Assembly: GCF_021129175.1 (NCBI RefSeq)
Contig: NZ_JAJOHV010000064.1
Location: 1 to 37,109 of the forward strand
Direction: 5' to 3'
DNA length: 37,109 nt
Source: Chromobacterium piscinae
Lineage (GTDB): Bacteria; Pseudomonadota; Gammaproteobacteria; Burkholderiales; Chromobacteriaceae
Shown here: one piece after another, positions 24,887-32,893 of the stretch
Numbering within the stretch: position 1 is the first letter of the stretch
Layout of the letters: the number at the start of each line of letters is the position of its first letter
Notes under the pieces: generated by a model
What the model was told of the DNA's origin: nothing
Database searches by the model: none
The model's input: the letters and a program-made list of their open reading frames with translations, nothing else
Program-made: the position numbers and the translations under genes

Positions 24887-25909
24887 TCAGGCCTTCTTTT
24901 CCAGCAACATCGCGTCGCCGTAGCTGAAGAAACGGTATTCCTTCTCCACCGCGTGCCGGTAAGCCTGGAAAATCTCGTCGTAGCCGGCGAAGGCCGACAC
25001 CAGCATCAGCAGCGTCGATTTCGGCAGATGGAAATTAGTCAGCAGGCGGTCCACCACGCGGAAACGGTATCCTGGCGTAATGAAAATGTCGGTTTCGCCT
25101 CGGCCGGCGGTCAATTCGCCGCTGCGGGCGGCCGACTCCAGCGCGCGCACGCTGGTGGTGCCGATGGCCACCACCCGGCCGCCGCGGGCGCGGGCGGCGG
25201 CGACGGCATCCACCGTGGCCTGCGGAATATCGTAGATCTCGCTGTGCATCTTGTGCTCGGCCACATTGTCCACCTTCACCGGCTGGAAGGTGCCGGCGCC
25301 GACGTGCAGCGTGACGAAGGCGGTTTCCACGCCCTGGGCCTTCAGCCCGGCCAGCATCTCGTCGGTGAAGTGCAGGCCGGCGGTCGGCGCCGCCACCGCG
25401 CCCTGCTCGCGGGCGTAGACGGTCTGATAGCGCTCGTCGTCGTCATGCTCGGCGCTGCGCTCGATGTACGGCGGCAGCGGCAGCTTGCCGGAGGCTTCCA
25501 GGATGTCGTAGACGTTTTCTTCCGCCAGGAAGCGCAGTTTGAACAAGGCGTCGTGGCGCTCCACCATCTCCGCCTCCCAGCGGCCGGCGAAGATCAGCCG
25601 GCTGCCCGGCTTCGGCGATTTGGAGGCGCGGACATGGGCCAGCGCGGTGTGGTCGTCCAGCACGCGTTCGACCAAGGCCTCAACCTTGCCGCCGCTGGCT
25701 TTTTCGCCGAACAGACGGGCGCGGATGACGCGGGTGTCGTTGAACACCAACAGGTCGCCGGCTTGCAGCCGGGACGGCAGATCGGCGAAACTCAGGTCGG
25801 ACAGCGTCATGCCGTCCACGTGCAACAGGCGGCTGGCGCCGCGCTCGGATGGCGGGTGCTGCGCGATCAGCGCCTCGGGCAGGTGGTAGTCGAAATCGGA
25901 AAGCTGCAT
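24887..25909 (-). CDS. queA: QueA, S-adenosylmethionine:tRNA ribosyltransferase-isomerase
   Basis: QueA transfers the ribosyl part of S-adenosylmethionine to preQ1 in tRNA, making epoxyqueuosine at the wobble base. From ATG 25909 the product has 340 residues. The start [19 protein letters not shown], the central [14 protein letters not shown], the [10 protein letters not shown] motif and a C-terminal [18 protein letters not shown] are diagnostic. Upstream frames have no support. A TATAAT on the minus strand (25938-25943) is a plausible promoter. It may be transcribed with DUF971-ubiE. Confidence 0.96.
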   Translation of the reverse strand: MQLSDFDYHLPEALIAQHPPSERGASRLLHVDGMTLSDLSFADLPSRLQAGDLLVFNDTRVIRARLFGEKASGGKVEALVERVLDDHTALAHVRASKSPKPGSRLIFAGRWEAEMVERHDALFKLRFLAEENVYDILEASGKLPLPPYIERSAEHDDDERYQTVYAREQGAVAAPTAGLHFTDEMLAGLKAQGVETAFVTLHVGAGTFQPVKVDNVAEHKMHSEIYDIPQATVDAVAAARARGGRVVAIGTTSVRALESAARSGELTAGRGETDIFITPGYRFRVVDRLLTNFHLPKSTLLMLVSAFAGYDEIFQAYRHAVEKEYRFFSYGDAMLLEKKA

Positions 25910-25937
25910 TGCGGAAACTATCGTTCGGAATCGGCGA

Positions 25938-25943
25938 ATTATA
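25938..25943 (-). promoter_or_regulatory. Candidate -10 box of queA
   Basis: A perfect TATAAT on the minus strand, 28 bases before the queA ATG. The -35 candidate at 25961-25966 is poor. Confidence 0.4.
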
Positions 25944-26188
25944 CCCGCCCCCACTCTCCGGGCACAGTACCGCGCTCAGATCCCCTTGCCTTCTCCGACT
26001 TTTCGCCACAATATTCTCCTGGCATACACAAACCTACCAATCAGAAAAAGTGTCGAAAAATCTAGGGCCTTCACTCTAAACAAGATCCGCCAAGGCACGT
26101 CGCAGCGAACCAAACAACCGTTTTAAATTCCGTAAACGCTGGACATCTTGCGGCTAATTGCGGCAAACTCGCGGCCAAGATGAAAAAC

Positions 26189-26193
26189 AGGAG
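26189..26193 (+). promoter_or_regulatory. Shine-Dalgarno that decides the aroQ start
   Basis: AGGAG lies 7 bases before a TTG at 26201. The upstream ATG at 26180 has no such site, and the TTG start gives the usual AroQ length. Confidence 0.5.
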
Positions 26194-26200
26194 CCTGGCC

Positions 26201-26650
26201 TTGAGCCAATCCATCCTCGTGCTGCACGGCCCCAACCTCAACCTGCTTGGCGTTCGGGAACCACAACACTACGGCCGGGACACCCTTGACGACATCAATC
26301 GGCGCCTGGCTCAGCAGGCCAAAGCGGCTGGTTTTTCCCTGTCCGCGCTGCAGAGCAACGCCGAACACATACTGATAGAACGCATACACCAATGCCTGGA
26401 TGACGGCACCGCCTTCATCCTGATCAATCCGGCGGCTTTCACCCACACCAGCGTCGCGCTGCGCGACGCGCTGGCCGCGGTGAAGGTGCCGTTCATTGAA
26501 GTACATCTATCCAACGTCCACGCCCGCGAACCGTTCCGCCAGCACTCGTACTTCTCCGATCTGGCGCTCGGCGTAATCTGCGGTCTGGGCGCCCATGGCT
26601 ACGAACTGGCGCTTGCGCACGCGGTACGGCACCTTTCCGCGCAAGCCTGA
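26201..26650 (+). CDS. aroQ: Type II 3-dehydroquinate dehydratase
   Basis: AroQ dehydrates 3-dehydroquinate to 3-dehydroshikimate in aromatic amino acid synthesis. Type II enzymes are small dodecameric proteins. Starting at TTG 26201 it has 149 residues, the usual length. [16 protein letters not shown] carries the catalytic Tyr (Y24). [17 protein letters not shown] and [14 protein letters not shown] (H102) form the rest of the active site. An ATG at 26180 would add 7 residues (MKNRSLA). aroQ-accB-accC is a conserved order in proteobacteria. Confidence 0.94.
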   Translation: MSQSILVLHGPNLNLLGVREPQHYGRDTLDDINRRLAQQAKAAGFSLSALQSNAEHILIERIHQCLDDGTAFILINPAAFTHTSVALRDALAAVKVPFIEVHLSNVHAREPFRQHSYFSDLALGVICGLGAHGYELALAHAVRHLSAQA

Positions 26651-26686
26651 CCATCTGTTACAGAATATCCAATCGAAGGATCGACA

Positions 26687-27145
26687 ATGGACCTGCGTAA
26701 ACTGAAAAAACTGATCGACCTGGTCGAAGAGTCCGGCATCGCCGAACTGGAAGTGACCGAAGGCGAGGAAAAAGTCCGCATCACCCGCGTATCCTCGGCC
26801 TCTCAACAAGCTTTCGTCCAGCCGATGGCCCAGATGTACGCCGCACCGGCCGGCGTTCCCGCAGCCGCTCCGGCAGCCGCCGCTCCGGCAACCGCCCCGG
26901 CAGCTGACACACAGAACGCGATGAAGTCGCCGATGGTCGGCACCTTCTATCGCTCCCCAAGCCCGGGCGCCAAGTCCTTCATCGAAGTAGGCCAGAGCGT
27001 CAACGCCGGCGATACGCTGTGCATCATCGAAGCGATGAAGCTGATGAACGAGATCGAAGCGGACCGTTCCGGCGTGATCAAAGCCATCCTGGTGGAAGAC
27101 GGCCAGCCGGTGGAATACGGCGAACCGCTGTTCGTCATCGAGTAA
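26687..27145 (+). CDS. accB: AccB, biotin carboxyl carrier protein of acetyl-CoA carboxylase
   Basis: AccB carries the biotin that shuttles carboxylate from AccC to the carboxyltransferase in malonyl-CoA synthesis. The 152-residue product has an N-terminal part ([18 protein letters not shown]), an Ala/Pro-rich flexible linker at about 52-74, and a biotinyl domain with [12 protein letters not shown] (biotinylated K118). GAAGGA lies shortly before the ATG. accC follows 123 bases later. Confidence 0.97.
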   Translation: MDLRKLKKLIDLVEESGIAELEVTEGEEKVRITRVSSASQQAFVQPMAQMYAAPAGVPAAAPAAAAPATAPAADTQNAMKSPMVGTFYRSPSPGAKSFIEVGQSVNAGDTLCIIEAMKLMNEIEADRSGVIKAILVEDGQPVEYGEPLFVIE

Positions 27146-27170
27146 GCGCTCGGACGACATCGCGAGATTC

Positions 27171-27195
27171 AGGGCACGGCCAAGGTCTGTGCCCT
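27171..27195 (+). other. Hairpin between accB and accC
   Basis: AGGGCAC / GTGCCCT forms a 7-bp stem, extendable through GGCC/GGTC. A loosely T-rich stretch follows (TTGTCGTTT). It could be a partial terminator or mRNA-processing site that balances AccB over AccC. Confidence 0.35.
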
Positions 27196-27268
27196 TGTCG
27201 TTTGACGTGACAGCATGGGCCCCGGACCGGCCAAGCGCCCGAACCGGACCAGCCCGCGGAGAGATTCC

Positions 27269-28624
27269 ATGTTCGAAAAAATTCTGATCGCCAACCGTGG
27301 TGAAATCGCGCTGCGCATCCAGCGCGCCTGCCGTGAAATGGGCATCAAGACCGTGGTCGTGCACTCCGAGGCCGACCGCGAAGCCAAATACGTGAAGCTG
27401 GCCGACGAATCGGTCTGCATCGGCCCGGCCCCGTCCGCCAAGAGCTACCTCAACGTGCCGGCGTTGATCGCCGCCGCCGAGGTCACTGACGCCCAGGCTA
27501 TCCACCCCGGCTACGGCTTCCTGTCGGAAAACGCCGATTTCGCCGAGCGCGTCGAGCAGTCCGGCTTCGTCTTCATCGGCCCGCGCCCGGACACCATCCG
27601 CACGATGGGCGACAAGGTGTCGGCCAAGCACGCGATGATAGAGGCCGGCGTGCCCTGCGTGCCCGGCTCCGACGGGGCTCTGCCGGACGATCCGGTCGAA
27701 ATCGCCAAGATCGCCAAGAAGATCGGCTACCCGGTCATCATCAAGGCCTCCGGCGGCGGCGGCGGTCGCGGCATGCGCGTGGTCCACTCCGAAGGCGCGC
27801 TGATCAGCTCGGTGCAGATGACCCGCACCGAAGCCGGCGCGGCGTTCGGCAATCCGACCGTGTACATGGAAAAATTCCTTGAGCTGCCGCGCCACATCGA
27901 GATTCAGGTGCTGGCCGACGAATACGGCAACGCCATCTATCTGGGCGAGCGCGACTGCTCGATGCAGCGCCGCCATCAAAAGATCATCGAGGAAGCGCCG
28001 GCGCCGGGCATCACCGACAAGCAGCGCCAGAAGATCGGCGAAGCCTGCGCCGAAGCCTGCCGCCGCATCGGCTACCGCGGCGCCGGCACCTTCGAATTCC
28101 TGTACGAGAACGGCGAGTTCTACTTCATCGAAATGAACACCCGCGTGCAGGTGGAGCATCCGGTGACGGAAATGATCACCGGCGTGGACATCGTGCAGGA
28201 GCAGATCCGCATCGCCGCCGGCGAGAAACTGCGCTATAAGCAAAAAGACATCGTGTTCGCCGGCCACGCGATGGAATGCCGAATCAATGCCGAGGACCCG
28301 TTCACCTTCGTGCCGTCCCCGGGCAAGATCGAGAGCTACCATCCGGCCGGCGGCCCCGGCATCCGCATCGACTCGCACATCTACCAGGGCTACACCGTGC
28401 CCTCGCACTACGACTCGATGGTGGGCAAGCTGATCGCTTACGGCGACACCCGCGACCAGGCGATGGCGCGGATGCGCGTGGCGCTGTCGGAGATGGCGAT
28501 CTCCGGCATCAAGACCAATATTCCGCTGCACCAGGAGCTGTTCCTGGATGCGGCCTTCCAGCGCGGCGGCACCAGCATCCACTATCTGGAGCACCGCCTG
28601 CAGCAGAAAAAAGGGGAAGCCTGA
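27269..28624 (+). CDS. accC: AccC, biotin carboxylase subunit of acetyl-CoA carboxylase
   Basis: AccC carboxylates biotin on AccB using ATP and bicarbonate. From ATG 27269 the protein has 451 residues (E. coli 449). It starts [16 protein letters not shown], shows the ATP-grasp glycine-rich loop ([14 protein letters not shown]), the EEAPAPGI segment and the active-site [14 protein letters not shown]. The earlier ATG at 27215 is less likely because GGAGAG sits 7 bases before 27269. Its TGA overlaps the prmA ATG (TGATG), so the genes are coupled. Confidence 0.97.
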   Translation: MFEKILIANRGEIALRIQRACREMGIKTVVVHSEADREAKYVKLADESVCIGPAPSAKSYLNVPALIAAAEVTDAQAIHPGYGFLSENADFAERVEQSGFVFIGPRPDTIRTMGDKVSAKHAMIEAGVPCVPGSDGALPDDPVEIAKIAKKIGYPVIIKASGGGGGRGMRVVHSEGALISSVQMTRTEAGAAFGNPTVYMEKFLELPRHIEIQVLADEYGNAIYLGERDCSMQRRHQKIIEEAPAPGITDKQRQKIGEACAEACRRIGYRGAGTFEFLYENGEFYFIEMNTRVQVEHPVTEMITGVDIVQEQIRIAAGEKLRYKQKDIVFAGHAMECRINAEDPFTFVPSPGKIESYHPAGGPGIRIDSHIYQGYTVPSHYDSMVGKLIAYGDTRDQAMARMRVALSEMAISGIKTNIPLHQELFLDAAFQRGGTSIHYLEHRLQQKKGEA

Positions 28625-29520
28625 TGGCATGGTTGCAAGCCACCATTGATTCCGATTCCGCCGTCGCCGAACGGCTGGCCGACGCGCTGATGGATGCCGG
28701 CGCGCTGTCCACCGCCATCGAAGACGCCTGGGCCGGCACCGATCGCGAACAGCCGATCTTCGGCGAACCGGGCGAGCCGGTGGACCAGCTGTGGAGCCAG
28801 AGCCGCATCATCACCCTGTTCGACGAGAACGCCGAAGTGGCGCTCTTGATCGCCGCCGCCGCCAACGCCTGCCAGCTGGCCATGCCGGCCTACAGCGTCG
28901 ATCGCGTGGAGGAGCAGGACTGGGTGCGGCTGACGCAGTCGCAGTTCGAGCCGATACGCATCTCCGACCGGCTGTGGATCACCCCCACCTGGCACGAGGC
29001 CCCGTCCCCCAATGCGGTGAACCTGCAGCTGGACCCGGGCTTGGCCTTCGGCACCGGCAGCCACCCCACCACCCGGCTGTGCCTGCAATGGCTGGACAAG
29101 CAGCTGCAAGGCAACGAGAGCGTGCTCGACTACGGCTGCGGCTCCGGCATTCTGGCCATCGCCGCGCTGAAGCTGGGCGCGGCCTCGGCCGTCGGCATCG
29201 ACATCGACCAGCAGGCGGTTCGCGCCAGCAAGGACAACGCCGAGCAGAACGGCGTGCAGGCCGATTTCTTCCTGCCGGATGCCAATCCGCAAACCCAGTA
29301 CGACGTGGTGCTGGCCAATATTCTGGCCAATCCGCTGCGCATGCTGGGCGACCTGCTGGCAAGCCATGTGAAAACCGGTGGTAGAATCGTGCTTTCCGGC
29401 ATCCTCGCCGAACAAGCCGAAGAACTGTCCGCCATCTACAGCCAATGGTTCGAGATGGACCCGCCGGTGTTCGACGAAGGATGGACTAGACTGACAGGAA
29501 CCCGACGCGCCGCCGTATGA
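28624..29520 (+). CDS. prmA: PrmA, ribosomal protein L11 methyltransferase
   Basis: PrmA trimethylates ribosomal protein L11. The 298-residue product has the N-terminal substrate domain ([22 protein letters not shown]) and a Rossmann methyltransferase domain: DPGLAFGTGSHPTTRLCLQWL, the SAM-binding DYGCGSGILAIAALKLG, and the LANILANPL segment. It overlaps accC by one base and the next gene by 4 bases (ATGA). Confidence 0.96.
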   Translation: MAWLQATIDSDSAVAERLADALMDAGALSTAIEDAWAGTDREQPIFGEPGEPVDQLWSQSRIITLFDENAEVALLIAAAANACQLAMPAYSVDRVEEQDWVRLTQSQFEPIRISDRLWITPTWHEAPSPNAVNLQLDPGLAFGTGSHPTTRLCLQWLDKQLQGNESVLDYGCGSGILAIAALKLGAASAVGIDIDQQAVRASKDNAEQNGVQADFFLPDANPQTQYDVVLANILANPLRMLGDLLASHVKTGGRIVLSGILAEQAEELSAIYSQWFEMDPPVFDEGWTRLTGTRRAAV

Positions 29521-30584
29521 CATACACGACACAGTGCCCCAACTGCCAGACCCGCTTCAAGGTCAATGACAGCCAGTTAGCAGCCGCCAATGGACTGGTG
29601 CGCTGCGGGCGCTGTTCCCATGTATTCAAGGCCCCGGACCATTTCGTCATCACCCGCCCCGAGCCGGCGCCCGCTCTGGCGGCGCCTCCGGCGCGCGATC
29701 CGATGGATGACTTCGAGCTGGAAGTGCCGGACTTCGATCCCCAGGCCCAGCAAGGCGACGTCCAGATCCTGCCGGACCCGGTCGCCGCTCAGCAGCCGCG
29801 CGCGACGGCCGCCCCCGTCCAGGCCGAAGCGCCGCCCCCGAAACAGGAAGACGTGGAAGCCTTCCAGCGCGCGCTGTCCGAGGCGATGCAGAACCGCCAC
29901 GTCTCCACGCCGATCGGCAATCCCTTCGACGACCCAGTGCCGCCGCCCGCCCCGGCCCAGCCCGAGGTGTTCGGCAGCCGCCGGCGCGCCGAGGCTGCGC
30001 ATGCCGAGGAAGCGCCTCCCGCGCACGTCGAATTCGATGAGCCGCTGTTCACCGACGCCGACGCGGTGGAAGAGGAGGCGGCCCGAACCCACAAGCCGGC
30101 CGGCCCCTGGCTGAACGGCCTGCTGGCCGCGCTGGCGGTGATCGGCGCGCTGTTCCTCGCCGCGCAACTGGTCTACATCAATCGCACCCGCATCGCGGCC
30201 GAAGTGCCGGAATCCCGGCCGACGCTGGAACATCTGTGCCGCGCGCTGGATTGCGAAGTGCCGTGGCCGACCGATATCGCGCTGATCCGCACCGAATGGT
30301 CGGAGCTGGCCTTCGTCCCCGACTACCCCAACCTGATCCAGCTGTCGGCGACGCTGAAGAACCATGCGCAGTATCCGCAGGCGTATCCGATGCTGGAAGT
30401 CACGCTTAAGGACAGCGACGACCAGGTGCTGATCCGCAAGGTTTTCGCGCCCAAGGAGTACCTGAAGCCGGACGACCTGAAGCTGAATCGTTTCAACGCC
30501 AACAGCGAGGTCAAGGTCACCATGCGGCTGGATGCCGGCAAGGTGCATGCGATGGGTTATAGCCTGTACTGGTTCTACCCCTGA
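29517..30584 (+). CDS. MJ0042-type zinc-ribbon and DUF3426 membrane protein
   Basis: A 355-residue protein with an N-terminal zinc ribbon (C7, C10, C30, C33, within QCPNCQTRF and RCGRCSHVF). A long acidic and Pro-rich linker spans about 45-195, one membrane segment about 199-220 (GLLAALAVIGALFLAAQL), and a periplasmic DUF3426 domain to the end. The C-terminal FAPKEYL and a long beta-rich stretch fit DUF3426. Function is not established; a cytoplasmic Zn ribbon with a periplasmic domain suggests membrane signalling or assembly. The 4-base overlap with prmA is a common betaproteobacterial arrangement. A 6-bp hairpin (30592-30607) follows without a T-run. Confidence 0.9.
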   Translation: MTYTTQCPNCQTRFKVNDSQLAAANGLVRCGRCSHVFKAPDHFVITRPEPAPALAAPPARDPMDDFELEVPDFDPQAQQGDVQILPDPVAAQQPRATAAPVQAEAPPPKQEDVEAFQRALSEAMQNRHVSTPIGNPFDDPVPPPAPAQPEVFGSRRRAEAAHAEEAPPAHVEFDEPLFTDADAVEEEAARTHKPAGPWLNGLLAALAVIGALFLAAQLVYINRTRIAAEVPESRPTLEHLCRALDCEVPWPTDIALIRTEWSELAFVPDYPNLIQLSATLKNHAQYPQAYPMLEVTLKDSDDQVLIRKVFAPKEYLKPDDLKLNRFNANSEVKVTMRLDAGKVHAMGYSLYWFYP

Positions 30585-30623
30585 GAACGGACGGCGCTCC
30601 CGCGCCGCCCCGCATCCGCCGCC

Positions 30624-30944
30624 TCATTCCTCCGTCTTGAAATCGAATTCCTGGCTCAAGGTCGCGCTCGGCGCGCAGCGGTATTCGCGCAAGGCCTTAG
30701 CGATCTCCGAACGGAAGCCGCTGCGGTATTGCGGCGGAATCGCCGCGCTGAACGTCGCGCTTCTAATGCCGGATACCGATCCGTCGACTCCAGTCTTGAA
30801 CGTCACCTTGACCACTCCGGCCACGTCATCCCTCATCGCCGCCACCGGATAGTCGGGCTTCTGCTGTTTGGCGCAACCCGCCGCCGCCGCAGTCATCGTC
30901 GCGCCCAAAACCAGTAAACCAGCCACCACCATCTTTGTTTGCAT
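30624..30944 (-). CDS. Small exported protein with a TonB-C-like domain
   Basis: The 106-residue product has a signal peptide (MQTKMVVAGLLVLGATMTAAAAG). A Cys directly after it (AAAGC) could be lipidated, though the box is weaker than the classic lipobox. The mature part has YPVAAMRDDVAGVVKVTFKT followed by GVDGSVSGIR, the pattern of TonB C-terminal domains, which bind outer-membrane receptors. There is no transmembrane anchor or Pro-rich linker, so it is not a full TonB. AAGGAG lies 6 bases before the ATG. No ExbB, ExbD or receptor gene adjoins. Confidence 0.75.
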   Translation of the reverse strand: MQTKMVVAGLLVLGATMTAAAAGCAKQQKPDYPVAAMRDDVAGVVKVTFKTGVDGSVSGIRSATFSAAIPPQYRSGFRSEIAKALREYRCAPSATLSQEFDFKTEE

Positions 30945-31070
30945 GACCTACTCCTTCCCGATACACGGAGCGCGTGCCTACGCGCGCCGGCTTCCGTTAT
31001 AGGAAAAGAGATGATTATCCGCACACAAACATTTACCTTTAAAATCAACGACTGGCATGAATCATCCGCC

Positions 31071-31958
31071 TTAGCCGCGGAAGAATTCCGCCAGGTATTC
31101 AACGAACACCCTCACCTTGCCCGGCACATGGCGGCGCACCGGATAGACCACCGACAGGTCCAGGCAATGCCAATGATAGCCGGGCAGCACCGGCACCAGT
31201 CTGCCGTCAGCCAGCTCTTCGTCCAGCAGAAAGCGCGGCTGCAGCACGATGCCCATGCCGTGCACGGCGGCGTCGGTCAGCACGTCGCCGTTGTTGGCCT
31301 TGAGTCCGCCCCGGACCTTCACCCTGCCCTGGCTGCCGTCCGGCGCCTGGTAGTCCCAGACATTGGGCTGGGACGTCAGCGCGTACAGCAGGCACTGGTG
31401 GTCGACCAGCTCGGCTGGACTCCCGGGCGTGCCATGGCGCGCCAGATAATCCGGCGAGGCGGCCAACAGGTCTTCGATCTGCGCCAGCTTGCGCGCCACC
31501 AACGAGGAGTCGCTGAGGTTGGACACCCGCAGCGCCAGATCGAACCCCTCCTCCACCAGGTCCACGCGGCGGTCGTTCAGGCTCAGTTCCACCTCGATCT
31601 GCGGATGGCGCTGGTGGAAGCCGCCGATGATGCGCCCCAGGTAGCGCATTCCGAAGGACACCGGCGCCGACACCCTGAGCCTGCCCACCGGCTCGCTGGC
31701 GCCGTGGGACAGCAACGCGTCCAGCTCGTCCAGTTCGCCCAGCAAGCTGCCCGCCTGGGCCAGATAGGTTTCGCCGGCCTCGGTCAGCGACAGCTTGCGC
31801 GTGGTGCGATGCATCAGCCGCACGCCCAACCGGTTCTCAAGCGCCGCCACCAGTTTGGTCACCATCGCCCGCGACAGCTCCAGCCTTTCCGCCGCGGCAA
31901 CGAAACTGCCAAGTTCAGCCACGCAGACGAAGGCGCGTATCTCGGAGAATCTATCCAT
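31071..31958 (-). CDS. LysR-family transcriptional regulator
   Basis: A 295-residue LTTR with an N-terminal winged helix-turn-helix (about 1-60, FVCVAELGSFVAAAERLELSRAMVTK) and a periplasmic-binding-like effector domain. The effector domain begins at GRLRVSAPVSFG; the DLALRVSNLSDSSLVARKL segment resembles the CrgA/DmlR subgroup. It is divergent from a DoxX gene across a 102-base AT-rich gap and probably controls it. A palindrome with T-N11-A geometry starts 3 bases before its ATG. No clear Shine-Dalgarno is visible. Confidence 0.92.
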   Translation of the reverse strand: MDRFSEIRAFVCVAELGSFVAAAERLELSRAMVTKLVAALENRLGVRLMHRTTRKLSLTEAGETYLAQAGSLLGELDELDALLSHGASEPVGRLRVSAPVSFGMRYLGRIIGGFHQRHPQIEVELSLNDRRVDLVEEGFDLALRVSNLSDSSLVARKLAQIEDLLAASPDYLARHGTPGSPAELVDHQCLLYALTSQPNVWDYQAPDGSQGRVKVRGGLKANNGDVLTDAAVHGMGIVLQPRFLLDEELADGRLVPVLPGYHWHCLDLSVVYPVRRHVPGKVRVFVEYLAEFFRG

Positions 31959-31961
31959 ATA

Positions 31962-31978
31962 ATTTCTTATAGAGAAAT
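31962..31978. promoter_or_regulatory. Candidate LysR operator between lysR and doxX
   Basis: ATTTCT, 5 bases, AGAAAT, containing a T-N11-A arrangement, the typical LTTR site. It lies 3-20 bases before the lysR ATG (minus) and just upstream of the doxX -35. Confidence 0.5.
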
Positions 31979-31985
31979 AATAATT

Positions 31986-32014
31986 TTCAAATTGTAGTAT
32001 TTATTGAATATAAA
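31986..32014 (+). promoter_or_regulatory. Promoter of doxX
   Basis: TTCAAA (4 of 6) at 31986-31991, a 17-base spacer, and TATAAA (5 of 6) at 32009-32014, ending 46 bases before the doxX ATG. The palindrome at 31962-31978 is just upstream, a good place for LTTR activation. Confidence 0.5.
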
Positions 32015-32060
32015 GCTGATGGTCAAATAGCGCCATACCAATCTGAACTGGAACGCAATC

Positions 32061-32453
32061 ATGAACCGTCTGCAAAACCCCTACCTGGCCGCCCTGGTGC
32101 TGCGCGTAGCGCTGGGCCTGATGTACCTGTCCCACGGCGCGCTGAAGCTGTTTGTCTTCACTCCGGCCGGCACCGCCGAATACTTCGCCAGCCTGGGCCT
32201 GCCGGGCTTCGTCGGCTACTTCGCCATCCTGATCGAGATCGGCGGCGGCCTGCTGCTGCTGGCCGGCATCCAGGCGCGCTGGGTGGCTCTGCTGCTGATT
32301 CCGCAACTGCTGGGCGCCATCGTCCTGGTGCACGGCTCCAAGGGCTGGATGTTCACCAACGAGGGCGGCGGCTGGGAATATCCCGCCTTCCTGATCGCCA
32401 GCTCGCTCGCGCTGTTCCTGCTGGGCCAGCCGGAACGGCAGCGCCAAGCCTGA
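32061..32453 (+). CDS. DoxX-family membrane protein
   Basis: A 130-residue DoxX protein with four predicted membrane segments (about 8-28, 50-70, 73-92, 100-120). The family start RVALGLMYLSHGALKLF and the EIGGGLLLLAGIQARWVALLL region are typical. DoxX proteins are loosely linked to redox and quinone-related functions, but the reaction is unknown here. The divergent LysR gene is the likely regulator, and an intrinsic terminator follows 22 bases after the stop. Confidence 0.9.
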   Translation: MNRLQNPYLAALVLRVALGLMYLSHGALKLFVFTPAGTAEYFASLGLPGFVGYFAILIEIGGGLLLLAGIQARWVALLLIPQLLGAIVLVHGSKGWMFTNEGGGWEYPAFLIASSLALFLLGQPERQRQA

Positions 32454-32475
32454 CCAAGCCCGGTCACCGATCTCC

Positions 32476-32499
32476 AGCCCCGCTTCCGCGGGGCTTTTC
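32476..32499 (+). terminator. Intrinsic terminator of doxX
   Basis: An 8-bp stem AGCCCCGC / GCGGGGCT with a TTCC loop, followed by TTTT and then a second T-run. Confidence 0.9.
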
Positions 32500-32601
32500 G
32501 CTTTTTAGAGTTGCCTTACAAAAATGCAACAACACCTGTCTTTCCGCCCGCTTCCCCAAGTCCGCAATATTCAAGCGCTATCTCGCGTCTGTCCGCCAAT
32601 A

Positions 32602-32616
32602 TGCTGCAATGCAGCA
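32602..32616. promoter_or_regulatory. 15-base palindrome of unknown regulator
   Basis: TGCTGCA, one central base, TGCAGCA, a perfect 7-1-7 palindrome. I cannot assign it to a regulator family. Confidence 0.35.
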
Positions 32617-32649
32617 GACAATCAAGACAATTCCGACTTGCACATTTTC

Positions 32650-32663
32650 TTGATTGCCATCAA
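32650..32663. promoter_or_regulatory. FNR/Anr-type box
   Basis: TTGAT-TGCC-ATCAA is an exact match to the TTGATnnnnATCAA consensus of FNR-family anaerobic activators. Its centre is about 42-44 bases before a possible start near 32698-32700, the class II activation distance. Confidence 0.6.
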
Positions 32664-32681
32664 GCTGCTGCGTGATTTGCG

Positions 32682-32696
32682 TGTAGTTAAACTACA
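32682..32696. promoter_or_regulatory. HexR-like palindrome upstream of the pts operon
   Basis: TGTAGTT-A-AACTACA is a perfect 15-base palindrome and resembles the TGTAATTAAATTACA-type site recalled for HexR, a regulator of sugar catabolism. It would overlap the -10 region of the FNR-dependent start suggested above (TAAACT at 32688-32693), allowing repression. Regulator assignment is from memory of the motif. Confidence 0.5.
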
Positions 32697-32752
32697 AAAT
32701 AGGCAAGATACGAACAAGCCCAGTCGCCGGCCCGACATGACGACTGCCTGTA

Positions 32753-32758
32753 TATAAT
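32753..32758 (+). promoter_or_regulatory. Candidate -10 box of the pts operon
   Basis: A perfect TATAAT lies 135 bases before the ATG at 32894. The best -35 (CCGACA at 32732-32737) has a short 15-base spacer, so the promoter is weak or activator-dependent. Confidence 0.35.
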
Positions 32759-32893
32759 TGTCAAAACCCCGTCAGGACAAGCCAGCACGACAAAAGCGCG
32801 CCGACGCGCGGCCATTCCCCGGCCCCCATCCAACGGCTTGATTGACGCTCGTAATAAAACGACTGGAATTATCCACGAATTGAGGAGTTTCTC

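Larger units (their letters stand above)
32500..32893 (+). other. Long regulatory region of the pts operon, no gene
   Basis: The 394 bases hold no convincing gene. A 77-codon open frame (32524-32757) has no ribosome site or recognisable domain and overlaps the palindromes, so I reject it. Three palindromes occur within 95 bases: 32602-32616, the FNR-type box at 32650-32663 and the HexR-like box at 32682-32696. A TATAAT lies at 32753-32758, with only a weak -35. Confidence 0.6.

Noticed and set aside
32524-32757. 77-codon open frame upstream of the PTS operon
   Set aside because: No ribosome site, no recognisable domain, and it overlaps the FNR-type and HexR-like boxes.
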